64,000 bases of DNA from Microbacterium sp. zg-B185 (lineage in GTDB: Bacteria > Actinomycetota > Actinomycetes > Actinomycetales > Microbacteriaceae): assembly GCF_030246885.1 (NCBI RefSeq), contig NZ_CP126739.1, positions 682,001 to 746,000 of the forward strand. The letters run 5' to 3'. The position numbers were made by a program, and so were the translations under genes. Shown here one piece after another: positions 24,609 to 32,774 of the stretch. How positions within the stretch are numbered: position 1 is the stretch's first letter; the number at the start of each line of letters is the position of its first letter. The notes under the pieces are model-generated. The model was not told the origin of the DNA. It searched no databases and was given only the letters and a program-made list of their open reading frames with translations.

Positions 24609-25476
24609 CGCCTCGGTAGGGGCCGCCCTCATCCCGTCCGCTGTGCCTCGCAGCGAGACCTGGGGCAGGATCCGCCGCAAGCTCGTGGTGGGGATTCCGG
24701 CAGGACTGGTGTTCCTGCTGCTGTTCGTCTGCTTCATCGGCCCGTTCTTCCTGCCGCTGGCCCCACCGACCGGTGGCAGCGTGCTGGACAGCGGTCTGCC
24801 CCCGGGAACGCCCGGTCACCCGCTCGGCACCGACGTGAACGGGAACGACGTGCTGTCGCGGATGATCTACGGCGGCCGGGCATCGCTGATGATCGCGATC
24901 GCCGTCAACGTCATCGGTCTCGTCGTCGGAGGTGTCGTCGGCGCGATCTCCGGGTTCCTCGGCGGCAAGATCGACACCGTGATCATGCGCGCACTCGATG
25001 TGCTGATCGCGTTCCCCTCGCTGGTGCTGACGATCGCGATCGCCCAGATCCTCGGCCCCAGCCTGCCGAACACGATCCTGGCGCTGTCGGCCTTCAGCAT
25101 CCCCGCGGTCGCACGAATCTCCCGCTCGGCCACGCTGCGCATCTCGAACATGCCGTTCATCCAGGCGGCCGATCTGAGCGGCAGCACCACCTGGCGCACG
25201 CTGACGCGTCACATCGCGCCCAACATCGTGCCGCAGATGCTGAACTTCGCCCTTCTGGGCATGGGGATCGTGATCGTCACCGAGGGTGCCCTGAGCTTCC
25301 TGGGCATGGGAGTCCCGGCGCCTGCACCCAGCTGGGGAAACATGATCTACGAAGGGCAGCAGTCGCTGTCAGCGACGCCGCTCCTGGTGTTGTGGCCGAG
25401 CCTGGCCCTGCTGGTCACGGTGCTCTCCTTCAACCTGCTCGGCGAGAACCTGAGAGATGAGATGAACGGTCGATGA
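24595..25476 (+). CDS. ABC permease, DppC/OppC type, importer 1
   Basis: The 293-aa second permease has the usual DppC N-terminus, one membrane helix (VVGIPAGLVFLLLFVCFIG) and then HPLGTDVNGNDVLSRMIYGGRASL. Five further helices and an EAA loop (FIQAADLSGSTTWRTLTRHIAPN) follow. The start ATG overlaps the end of the first permease; its 3' end overlaps the ATPase gene by 4 bases. Complete and typical. Confidence 0.9.
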   Translation: MAIADASVGAALIPSAVPRSETWGRIRRKLVVGIPAGLVFLLLFVCFIGPFFLPLAPPTGGSVLDSGLPPGTPGHPLGTDVNGNDVLSRMIYGGRASLMIAIAVNVIGLVVGGVVGAISGFLGGKIDTVIMRALDVLIAFPSLVLTIAIAQILGPSLPNTILALSAFSIPAVARISRSATLRISNMPFIQAADLSGSTTWRTLTRHIAPNIVPQMLNFALLGMGIVIVTEGALSFLGMGVPAPAPSWGNMIYEGQQSLSATPLLVLWPSLALLVTVLSFNLLGENLRDEMNGR

Positions 25477-26543
25477 GCACGCTGCAGCAGTTCGCCGGCC
25501 CTGCCGAGAGGGCGCCACGCCCCGAGACGGTCCTGTCTGTCGACGACCTCCGCGTCACCTTCACGCGTGGGGGTCGCCCCGTCCACGCGGTCGGCGGAAT
25601 CTCGTACGACCTCGAGGCGGGCCGGATGCTCGCGATCATCGGCGAGTCCGGGTCCGGCAAATCCGTGGGGGTGCGCGCCCTCATGGGACTTCTCCCACCG
25701 AGCGCGCGGATCGAAGGCTCAGCGCGCCTGGTCGGCACGGAGCTGGTCGGCATGGACGAGCGGTCCATGCGTCAGATCCGCGGCAACGATATCGCCATGG
25801 TGTTCCAGGACCCGGCACGGTCCCTCAACCCGACCATGAGCGTGGGAGCGCAGATCTCGGAGGCGGTGCGCACGCACCGCAGGGAGGTCAAGAAGGCCGA
25901 GGCGGCCGAGCGGGTCATCGAGCTGCTCAAGCTGGTGCGCCTGCCCGCACCGGAGCGCCGGTTCCACGAGTACCCGCACCAGCTGTCCGGCGGCATGCGC
26001 CAGCGGGTGATGATCGCGATCGCACTGGCCTCGAACCCGAAGGTGCTGATCGCCGATGAGGCCACCACGGCTCTGGACGTCACCACGCAGGCGCAGATCA
26101 TGGAGCTGCTGGTCGATCTTCAGGACCGGCTCGGCACCGCCGTGATCATGATCAGTCACGATCTCGGACTCGCCGCCAGCTACGCCGACGACGTGCTCGT
26201 CATGTACGGCGGGCGGATCGTCGAGCAGGCCGACACCGCTTCTCTGTTCGGCAACGTCCGGATGCCCTACACGAAGGCGCTCCTGGGGGCCATCCCACAG
26301 CTGTCCACGCCCACGCATGCGCTCCTCCCGGTGATCGGCGGGCATCCGCCGGACCTGTCCGCGCTGCCCCCGGGCTGCGCGTTCGCGCCGCGCTGCCCAC
26401 GGGCGACGCAGAAGTGCGCGGAGCGGCCCGAGCTGATCGAGCACGAACCGAATCACAAGTACGCGTGCTGGCATCCGCACCTGGACGGCGCCGCACCCGA
26501 AACGATCGCCGCCGCAGCGCCGGCGCAGGAGGATGTCCGGTGA
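25473..26543 (+). CDS. ABC ATPase, DppD/OppD type, importer 1
   Basis: A 356-aa nucleotide-binding subunit with Walker A GESGSGKS (~55), Q-loop MVFQDPARSLNP, signature LSGGMRQRV, Walker B VLIADEATTALD and H-loop MISHDLG. The C-terminal oligopeptide extension contains GCAFAPRCPRATQKC, whose cysteines resemble the Fe-S-binding tail of OppD proteins. It energises importer 1 with the next gene product and overlaps both neighbours by 4 bases. Confidence 0.92.
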   Translation: MSTLQQFAGPAERAPRPETVLSVDDLRVTFTRGGRPVHAVGGISYDLEAGRMLAIIGESGSGKSVGVRALMGLLPPSARIEGSARLVGTELVGMDERSMRQIRGNDIAMVFQDPARSLNPTMSVGAQISEAVRTHRREVKKAEAAERVIELLKLVRLPAPERRFHEYPHQLSGGMRQRVMIAIALASNPKVLIADEATTALDVTTQAQIMELLVDLQDRLGTAVIMISHDLGLAASYADDVLVMYGGRIVEQADTASLFGNVRMPYTKALLGAIPQLSTPTHALLPVIGGHPPDLSALPPGCAFAPRCPRATQKCAERPELIEHEPNHKYACWHPHLDGAAPETIAAAAPAQEDVR

Positions 26544-27640
26544 CACAGATCGTGGACGAGAGGTCGCCGCAGGCGACCGGCTCGAAAGAGACCCTTCTGT
26601 CGGTCCGGCACATCGTGCAGGAGTACGTCAGCCGCGGACCCGGCAACATCAAGGCCGGGGTGGTGCATGCCGTTTCGGATGTCTCCTTCGAGCTGGGCGT
26701 CGGTGAGACGCTCGGTGTGGTCGGCGAGACCGGATCGGGCAAATCCACGCTGGCCCGCGCGGCGATCCAGGTGGAGCGGCCCAAGTCGGGCGAGGTGTGG
26801 TTCAAGGGGCGCAACCTCGTCGAGCTGTCCCGGCGAGATCTGAAGGCCGCCCGCCGGGACATCCAGATGGTCTATCAGGACCCGTTCGGCTCTCTCAACC
26901 CGAAATGGCGGGTCGAGGATGTCGTGGCCGAGCCGCTGGTCGGTCACACGAAGATGGGTCGCGTGCAGAGGCGCGCCCGTGTGCGCGAGCTGCTGGATCT
27001 GGTCGGACTGAATCCGGACATCTACCTGCGGCGGCGTCCGCTGGAGCTCTCCGGCGGTCAGGCGCAGCGCGTGGCCATCGCGCGCGCCATCGCCACCAAT
27101 CCGGCGCTCGTCGTCTGCGACGAGGCGATCTCCTCGCTGGACGTGCTCATCCAGGCGCAGGTGATGAACCTGTTCGAGAAGCTGCGAGCCGAGTTCGGCC
27201 TCTCGTACGTGTTCATCGCGCACGACCTTGCCCGCGTCAAGCAGCTCAGCGACCAGGTCGCCGTCATGCACCTGGGTCAGCTGGCCGAGATCGGCCCGGC
27301 CGAGCAGGTGTACGCCACCCCGCGGCACCCGTACACCCGGGCGCTGCTGGACTCCATCCCGGGGCTGGATCCGGAGACGGGGATCGCACGCAGACCCGTG
27401 ACGCTCAAGGGCGAACCGCCCTCACCCCTGCACCCGCCGTCGGGGTGCCGGTTCCGCACGCGGTGTCCGCGCGCGCAGGACAAGTGCGCGGTGGAGGAGC
27501 CGCTGCCTCGCGACCTCGGGGGAGGGCACAAGGTGGCGTGTCACTTCCCGCTGGAGGTGCCGACGATCTCGGTGGATTCGCTGCGCGCATCGATCCCCGC
27601 CCCGGGGGCTAAGACGCGAACAGCTCCTGCATCCGCGTGA
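26540..27640 (+). CDS. ABC ATPase, DppF/OppF type, importer 1
   Basis: GTG 26540 overlaps the previous stop; 366 aa. Walker A is [11 protein letters not shown]-loop [10 protein letters not shown], signature [14 protein letters not shown], Walker [14 protein letters not shown]-loop FIAHDL. The C-terminal tail has [15 protein letters not shown]. It is the last gene of the importer 1 operon. Its last 32 bases overlap the convergent aspartate aminotransferase gene, and no terminator hairpin is visible in between. Confidence 0.92.
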   Translation: MTQIVDERSPQATGSKETLLSVRHIVQEYVSRGPGNIKAGVVHAVSDVSFELGVGETLGVVGETGSGKSTLARAAIQVERPKSGEVWFKGRNLVELSRRDLKAARRDIQMVYQDPFGSLNPKWRVEDVVAEPLVGHTKMGRVQRRARVRELLDLVGLNPDIYLRRRPLELSGGQAQRVAIARAIATNPALVVCDEAISSLDVLIQAQVMNLFEKLRAEFGLSYVFIAHDLARVKQLSDQVAVMHLGQLAEIGPAEQVYATPRHPYTRALLDSIPGLDPETGIARRPVTLKGEPPSPLHPPSGCRFRTRCPRAQDKCAVEEPLPRDLGGGHKVACHFPLEVPTISVDSLRASIPAPGAKTRTAPASA

Positions 27641-28811
27641 CGCCTTCGAGCAGCGCGTCGTCGCCGAGCGCGTACGAGAGCCGCAGGTAGCCGCTGGGGC
27701 CGAACGCCTCGCCGGGAACCACGGCCACCTCGATCTCGTCGAGGATGAGGTCCGCCAGCTGCAGCGACGTTGTCGGCGTCTGCCCGCGCCACTGCCGGCC
27801 CAGCAGGCCGCGCACGTCGGGGTACGCGTAGAAGGCACCGAGCGGGTTGGGCACCGTGACGCCGTCGATCTGCGCCAGGCCGTCCACGATCAGCCGGCGA
27901 CGGCGGTCGAATGCGACCCGGAACTGCTCGGCTTCCGTCTGCGGGCCGGTCAGGGCGGCCAGCGCCGCTCGCTGTGCGACGTTGTTGACGTTGCTGGACA
28001 GGTGGGACTGCAGATTCGCGGCCAGTTTGATGGCGTCCGTGGGCCCGATCATCCAGCCGACGCGCCAGCCGGTCATCGCGTAGGTCTTGGCCACGCCGTT
28101 GACGAGGATGGTCTGGGCCGCGGCATCCGGGACCGCCTCGACGATCGAGACCGCGCGGGCGCCCTCATAGACGAGGTTCTGGTAGATCTCGTCGGAGATG
28201 ATCCAGATGCCGTGCTCCACAGCCCATTCGCCGATCGCCTTGGTCTCGGCGGGAGTGTAGACAGCGCCGGTCGGGTTGGACGGGGAGACGAAGACCAGCG
28301 CCGTCGTCTTGTCGGTGCGGGCGGCTTCGAGCTGCTCGACGGTGACCTTGTAGTCCTGGTCGGCTCCGGCGAAGACCGTCACGGGCACTCCGTCGGCCAG
28401 TGCGATCGCCTCGGGGTAGGTGGTCCAGTACGGTGCGGGCAGGAGGACCTCGTCGCCGGGGTTCACGACCGCCTGGAACGCCTGGTAGACGGCCTGCTTG
28501 CCGCCGTTGGTGACCACGATCTGGGACGGCTCGATGTCGAGTCCCGAGTCGCGCAGCGTCTTGGCGGCGATGGCCTCGCGCAGGACCGGTAGACCCACGG
28601 CGGGGGTGTAGCGGTAGTTGGCGGGGTCGTGCAGCGCCTCGGCCGCGGCATCCACGATGAACTGGGGCGTTGCGAAGTCCGGCTCGCCGGCCGCGTAGCT
28701 GATGACGGGTCGTCCGGCGGCCTGCAGCGCCTTGGCCTTCGCGTCGACCTTGAGAGTCGCGGACTCGGCGATGGCACTGAGTTTGTGGGAGAGCGGGGCG
28801 CGTTGTGTCAC
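27609..28811 (-). CDS. Aspartate/aromatic aminotransferase (class I PLP)
   Basis: A 400-aa fold-type I aminotransferase. PLP-lysine lies in [16 protein letters not shown]; the substrate-carboxylate arginine is in [19 protein letters not shown] and SNPTGAVY are typical of the AspC/Ib subgroup. It converts aspartate and 2-oxoglutarate to oxaloacetate and glutamate, possibly with aromatic substrates. The ATG at 28811 is preceded by no obvious operon partner. It looks like a core gene lying between two accessory blocks and overlaps the importer 1 ATPase convergently. Confidence 0.88.
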   Translation of the reverse strand: MTQRAPLSHKLSAIAESATLKVDAKAKALQAAGRPVISYAAGEPDFATPQFIVDAAAEALHDPANYRYTPAVGLPVLREAIAAKTLRDSGLDIEPSQIVVTNGGKQAVYQAFQAVVNPGDEVLLPAPYWTTYPEAIALADGVPVTVFAGADQDYKVTVEQLEAARTDKTTALVFVSPSNPTGAVYTPAETKAIGEWAVEHGIWIISDEIYQNLVYEGARAVSIVEAVPDAAAQTILVNGVAKTYAMTGWRVGWMIGPTDAIKLAANLQSHLSSNVNNVAQRAALAALTGPQTEAEQFRVAFDRRRRLIVDGLAQIDGVTVPNPLGAFYAYPDVRGLLGRQWRGQTPTTSLQLADLILDEIEVAVVPGEAFGPSGYLRLSYALGDDALLEGVTRMQELFAS

Positions 28812-28869
28812 TCTTCGAGCGTAGCGGCCCGGGCGATTCCCTGCCGAGTTCCGGGTCGGTACGGCCCCC

Positions 28870-28921
28870 GCTCGCCTGTCACGACACGCCGAGCGGTGAC
28901 CCGGAATGCGACAGGGGAGCG
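28870..28921. repeat. Interspersed palindromic element, copy 1
   Basis: An imperfect inverted repeat beginning GCTCGCCTGTCACGACACG and ending TGCGACAGGGGAGCG lies between aspC and the YCII gene. Related copies of ~53-55 bp are at 40373-40427 and (inverted) 45521-45573, all in intergenic spaces. It resembles a REP-type dispersed palindrome. Confidence 0.65.
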
Positions 28922-28971
28922 TCCGTCACCGCCGGGGCGCCACCGGCAGAGTGCGCCCCGGCGGTGAGCGG

Positions 28972-29310
28972 TCAGTTCAGCTCGAGCGGCCAGACCGGAC
29001 GCACCTCGATCGTGCCGTGGGTGGCCATCGGATGCCGAGACGCGACCTCGACCGCCTGCTCGAGAGTGTCGCACTCGAGCAGATCGAAACCGGCGATCCA
29101 CTCGTGTGTCTCGGCGAAGGGTCCGTCCGTCACGCTCACCTTGCCGTTGCGGCGTCTTACGGTCTTGGCATCGGAGGGCGGCCGGAGCCGGTCCCCGTCG
29201 GTGGCCCGCCCTTGCCCGTAGGTCTCGTCGACCCATTCCTCTATGGTGAGGACCGGTTCTTCATCCGTGGTGAGATCCGGATCGGCCACCACGAGCATCA
29301 AGTACTTCAT
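28972..29310 (-). CDS. YCII-related (DGPF-domain) protein
   Basis: A 112-aa protein starting MKYLMLVVADPDLTTDE with the family hallmark VTDGPFAETHEWIAGFDLLEC in the middle (as VTDGPFAETHEW, then GFDLLEC) and ending in IEVRPVW. DGPF/YCII proteins adopt a ferredoxin-like dimeric fold and often accompany ECF sigma factors, but no sigma factor is encoded nearby. Function unknown. It stands alone between the palindromic element and the truncated monooxygenase remnant. Confidence 0.85.
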   Translation of the reverse strand: MKYLMLVVADPDLTTDEEPVLTIEEWVDETYGQGRATDGDRLRPPSDAKTVRRRNGKVSVTDGPFAETHEWIAGFDLLECDTLEQAVEVASRHPMATHGTIEVRPVWPLELN

Positions 29311-29414
29311 CGCATGTCCCTTCAGTGCCGCTGTGCAGCGACGTTACGGGAAGGACGTCGAACGCCGCACGCGCGGATCGACAAACTCGGGTGATCCTCC
29401 GAATCTTCCCGCGG

Positions 29415-30077
29415 CTAACGCGGCTCGGCGCCCATGCGCTCGCGCAGGGTGTCGCCGGCGTAGTCGTCCTGGAAGTAGCCCCGCTCCTGGAGTTCGGGAA
29501 CGAGCAGAGTCAGCATGGCATCCATCCCGTCCGGGAAGCTCGGCGGATTCAGGTTGAACCCGTCGCAGGCCCGCTTGTCGAACCACTCGATCATGCTGTC
29601 CGCGATCATGCCCGGAGTCCCGATCATCCAGCGGTGGCCGACGGCCCGCGCGAGCTCGACCATCAGCTCGCCGACCGTCTGGGTCTCGGCCATGGCGCGG
29701 TAGATGTGCCAGCGCTCCTGGCGCTGAGGGGTGACCTCGAGCCGCTCCATGGGGATGCGGTCGGTCAGCTCGAGGTCGTCGATGTCGACGTCCAGCATCC
29801 GCGCGACCACCGCCCGGCCCGCGGTCGGCTCGATGCCGTTCGCCAGGTCTGCGGCCAGCTCCTGCGCGTCGGCAAGCGTCCTGCCGACGAACGGCATGAT
29901 GCCGGGGAGGATCTTCACCCTGTCCGGATCGCGACCGTTCGAGGCGACGATCTGCTTGTACTGGTCGTAGAACGAACCGAATCGCCTGGCCGACCACGTT
30001 CGCGCAGCAGCCAACCGCATGTCGCGGGCGCTTGCCGAGAAGCCCGCCCCGCTGGACCCGCGCACGATCGCCTTCAA
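29415..30077 (-). pseudogene. N-terminally truncated luciferase-like (NtaA/DszA type) FMN monooxygenase
   Basis: The 220-aa frame matches only the C-terminal half of the family: alignment with the intact protein at 38478-39794 starts around its residue 215 (GSSGAG versus GQSPAG). It then runs to the end through GRDPDRVKILPG, WFDKRACDGFNLNPPS, GYFQDDYAGDTLRERMG. The N-terminal half with the flavin and substrate pocket is absent, and an in-frame TGA lies just upstream (minus strand, ~30086). The best start is a TTG at 30077 with no ribosome site. I therefore call it a decayed gene left downstream of the cassette 2 operon terminator. Confidence 0.75.
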
Positions 30078-30114
30078 CCGCCGTCACGCGGGCTTGTAGC
30101 TGATCCCAGCCGCC

Positions 30115-30164
30115 CGCACGTACAGAAGCCTCCGCGCGACCGCGCGGAGGCTTCTGTACGTGCG
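30115..30164 (-). terminator. Very strong terminator hairpin of the cassette 2 operon
   Basis: A perfect 24-bp stem (right arm CGCGCGGAGGCTTCTGTACG continuing TGCG) surrounds a 2-base centre, 8 bases beyond the SDR stop on the minus strand. Perfectly symmetric, so it can stop transcription from either side. Confidence 0.88.
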
Positions 30165-30172
30165 AAGTGCGG

Positions 30173-31024
30173 CTACTTGAGGTTCGAGCCGGCCGCGCCG
30201 GTGGGCGCCATGCGGAATCCGCCGCCGTCCACCGCGAGGGTCTGTCCGGTCACCCAGCGCGCCTGGTCGGTGAGGAAGTAGAACGCCGCGCGGGCGATAT
30301 CCCAGTTGTTGCCCTCGGTGCGCAGGATCACGTTGTCCGCCCGGATCGCACGCTGCTCTTCGTTCATCCCGCGCGCCGCGAACGCGCCCCAGATCATGCC
30401 GACGCGAACGCAGTTGACCCGGATGCCGCGGGGAGCGAGGCTGCCGGCGGCACCGGTGGTGAGCTTCTCCAGCGCGGACTTGCCGAACGAGTACGGCATG
30501 CCCGGCCCGCGTCCCTCGGCAGCCGAGGAGGAGATCGTGACGATCGACGCGCCGCGCTCCATGTGCTTCTGCGCGTGGCGCATGACGTACCAGACGGCGG
30601 TGAAGTTCAGCTTCATGGCCTGCTCGAACTGCTCCAACGTCGCTTCGAACATCGGCTGCACGCCGGTGCCGCCGATCGTGTCGGCGACCACATCGAAGGA
30701 CCCGAACCGCGCGGCCGCGGCGCTGATGGCCTGCTCGACCGACGCGTCATCGGTGACGTCGACGGAGAAGTGCTCCGCCTGCCCACCGGCCTCGCGGATG
30801 GCATCGACGGTGCGGGCTCCGGCCGCGGCGTCGCGGTCCAGGACCGCGACGGCAGCGCCGTTCTGCGCGCACAGCCAGGCGATGGCGAAGCCGATGCCGC
30901 CCTCGGGGCCGCTCAACCCCCCACCGACGACGAGAGCGACCTTGCCGGTGAGCCAGGGCTCCGCGGCGGCGGCCAGGGGATCGGTAACGGGGACGGGCCA
31001 CTTCTCAGCGGTGGTTTCGGTCAT
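30173..31024 (-). CDS. SDR-family oxidoreductase of UGSC cassette 2
   Basis: A 283-aa SDR homologous to the one at 18507-19370. The cofactor loop is again extended (VGGGLSGPEGGIGFAIA), the usual NNAG is replaced by ADTIGG, and the catalytic triad is in SSSAAEGRGPGMPYSFGKSA. LDRD after strand 2 favours NAD(H). ATG 31024 has AAAGG upstream. It follows the partner gene by 36 bases and is last in an eight-gene minus-strand operon. The missing NNAG asparagine, which normally supports the proton relay, deserves note, though Ser, Tyr and Lys are intact. Confidence 0.85.
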   Translation of the reverse strand: MTETTAEKWPVPVTDPLAAAAEPWLTGKVALVVGGGLSGPEGGIGFAIAWLCAQNGAAVAVLDRDAAAGARTVDAIREAGGQAEHFSVDVTDDASVEQAISAAAARFGSFDVVADTIGGTGVQPMFEATLEQFEQAMKLNFTAVWYVMRHAQKHMERGASIVTISSSAAEGRGPGMPYSFGKSALEKLTTGAAGSLAPRGIRVNCVRVGMIWGAFAARGMNEEQRAIRADNVILRTEGNNWDIARAAFYFLTDQARWVTGQTLAVDGGGFRMAPTGAAGSNLK

Positions 31025-31060
31025 GGGTTCAGGCCTTTCTGCCAGGGTGGAGGAGGGGGA

Positions 31061-32098
31061 TCAGCGCACGGGGAACGAGCGGCCCGACCAGAGGCCGAGT
31101 ACGCGGAACACCATCGACATCGCCGCATTCGACGAGCCGGCCACGATGATCGGAAGGGTGGCGGGCTTCGCGTCCGCCAAGGTCGGGTGACGGTGGTCGG
31201 CAGCGAACGGTCCGCCGGGGAGATGGCTGAGTCCCTTGCCGACCGCCTGCAGTTCGGCCTCGGTGCGGCCCGCGCGCGCCACGATCCACTCGCGGACGTC
31301 CTGCTTGCTCATACCTGCGTCTGCGAACAGTTGCGCATGGGCGGGGTTGAGCAGGATGCCGGTCGGGCTGTGGCGCCCGATCAGGGCACCGGAGCGCTGA
31401 ATGGTGTCGACGAAGTCGCCCAGGACCTCCTGGGCGGAGGTGAAGCTGCGATTGTCGACGACCTCGAAGGTGCGCACCAGGGTGGCGGCCACGGCGCTGA
31501 CACCCGGCTCCACCCCTGCTTCTTCCGAGAGCGGCTCCCATGGGCTCGCTTCCTCGTTCTCGCCGATGCACAGCTGCCAGCGGCCCACTGTCCCGATGGT
31601 GGCCTGCTCCAGCTCGCGGGGACGGATGCCGAATCCGTTGCGGACGGTGAGGCCGATCGCGCGGGGGATCGTCGCGTTCGCGCGGAAGCCGGGTCCGAGG
31701 ACGCCGCTTTCGGAATTGATGGCCAGTTGATGCCGGATCGGTCCGTTGACGACGATGAGCGGGCCAGGGCCGCTGGTGGACTGCCAACCACCGCCGAGTG
31801 CGGCGCGTTCCGCGGAGAGCGCGTCCCACGCGGCGAGTACGACCGGGAAGTACTCGGGGAGGCACCCCGCCATGACGGCGCTGACGGCGACGTCGCGGAC
31901 GGTCACGTGTCGTTCGAGCTGCGGGTGGTGCGCGGCCACCTCGTCTTCGGCGCGCTGCGTCGTCGCGAGGAAGCGCTGCACGGATTCCTCGGTCGCCGGC
32001 AGCGCCGGAAGACCATCGGTCCAGCCGCGTCCGTAGAGCTCCTCGGCGACCCCGGTTGCGACGTCGGGATCGAGGGCTACGGCGACGTGTTCGCTCAC
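31061..32098 (-). CDS. Conserved ~345-aa partner of UGSC protein, copy 2
   Basis: GTG 32098 overlaps the UGSC stop by 4 bases, exactly as in cassette 1; 345 aa. Conserved blocks with copy 1 are GWTDGLP, SAVMAGCLPEYFPVVLAAW (Cys79), GGGWQSTSGP, VVNGPIR, GPGFRANAT, RAIGLTVRN, ELEQAT and CIGENEE. The C-terminal third diverges more. Function unknown. No membrane segments are evident. Preservation of the same cysteine, glutamate-rich and glycine-rich blocks in both copies indicates an enzyme active site rather than a structural protein. Confidence 0.8.
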   Translation of the reverse strand: MSEHVAVALDPDVATGVAEELYGRGWTDGLPALPATEESVQRFLATTQRAEDEVAAHHPQLERHVTVRDVAVSAVMAGCLPEYFPVVLAAWDALSAERAALGGGWQSTSGPGPLIVVNGPIRHQLAINSESGVLGPGFRANATIPRAIGLTVRNGFGIRPRELEQATIGTVGRWQLCIGENEEASPWEPLSEEAGVEPGVSAVAATLVRTFEVVDNRSFTSAQEVLGDFVDTIQRSGALIGRHSPTGILLNPAHAQLFADAGMSKQDVREWIVARAGRTEAELQAVGKGLSHLPGGPFAADHRHPTLADAKPATLPIIVAGSSNAAMSMVFRVLGLWSGRSFPVR

Positions 32099-32652
32099 GC
32101 GGCAGCCACGGTCCGCGTCGAGCCGATCAATCGCGCCTCGACCTGAGCGGCCAGCTGCTCGCCGCGCTCCTCGACGCCGTCGGCGGTCAGGTTCGCGATC
32201 GGGTGCGCCGTCAGGAGGTAGGGGAAGTCCGGGGCGCCCTTGAGCCCCGCCATCGCGGAAGAGGGCTGGACGAAGGCGTCGGTGCAGATCACCGCGGTGG
32301 GGATGCCGACGCTCTCGAGCGCGATGGCGTCCGCGACCGCCGAGGCGCTGCAGGATCCGCAATCGCCGACCCCGATGACGACCACGTCGCAGTCCCGGAT
32401 CAGCTCTTCGACGAGCTCGACCGGCAGCGGCATGGCGAATTGAGTCTTGGTGCGGGGGATGAGCGCAATCTGGGCGTGACGGTCAGCGAGCCTGGCTCCG
32501 ATCGCGTCCAGGATGCTGTCGGCATTGCGTTTGGTATTGCCCAGCAGGCCGATGCGTAGCCCGGCGAGAGTTTCGGGGCGCGCGGCGTCCGTGGGCGTCA
32601 CCGCGGTGCTCGCGTGGAAGTGCTGTGTCGGGTCGATGATCTCAGCGGTCAT
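32095..32652 (-). CDS. UGSC-family (Cys form) redox protein 2
   Basis: A 185-aa paralogue of the protein at 16913-17461 with the same core GVGDCGSCSA (Cys98 and Cys101, both TGC codons). The preceding cysteine (Cys88 in RDCDVVVIG) is also conserved. ATG 32652 has AGAAAGG upstream. The N-terminal GLRIGLLGNTKRNAD matches GLRVGLLDNTKHNA of copy 1. It follows the importer 2 binding-protein gene after a 122-base gap containing a hairpin and overlaps the partner gene by 4 bases. Thiol-redox or chalcogen-handling activity is inferred only from the motif. Confidence 0.85.
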   Translation of the reverse strand: MTAEIIDPTQHFHASTAVTPTDAARPETLAGLRIGLLGNTKRNADSILDAIGARLADRHAQIALIPRTKTQFAMPLPVELVEELIRDCDVVVIGVGDCGSCSASAVADAIALESVGIPTAVICTDAFVQPSSAMAGLKGAPDFPYLLTAHPIANLTADGVEERGEQLAAQVEARLIGSTRTVAAA

Positions 32653-32706
32653 TGTGGAACCTTTCTGTCCGAGCATGTGCGAGTGTCCGCGGTCGCGGTG
32701 CGGCTG

Positions 32707-32741
32707 CGTGCTGGGGCTCCGCGACGCGGAACCCCAGCACG
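32707..32741 (-). terminator. Intercistronic hairpin between binding protein and UGSC gene 2
   Basis: CGTGCTGGGGCTCCGC and GCGGAACCCCAGCACG pair over 16 bases with one mismatch around a 3-base loop. It probably caps the abundant binding-protein mRNA or acts as a leaky terminator before the UGSC cassette. Confidence 0.6.
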
Positions 32742-32774
32742 TAGGCCTCTCCGGCGGGGATCAATCCCCGGGGG

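Noticed and set aside
21876..24737. Very long minus-strand frame (953 aa) opposite importer 1
   Set aside because: Histidine/arginine/glutamine-rich mirror of a high-GC coding strand. The plus-strand genes have clear domains, start sites and overlaps.
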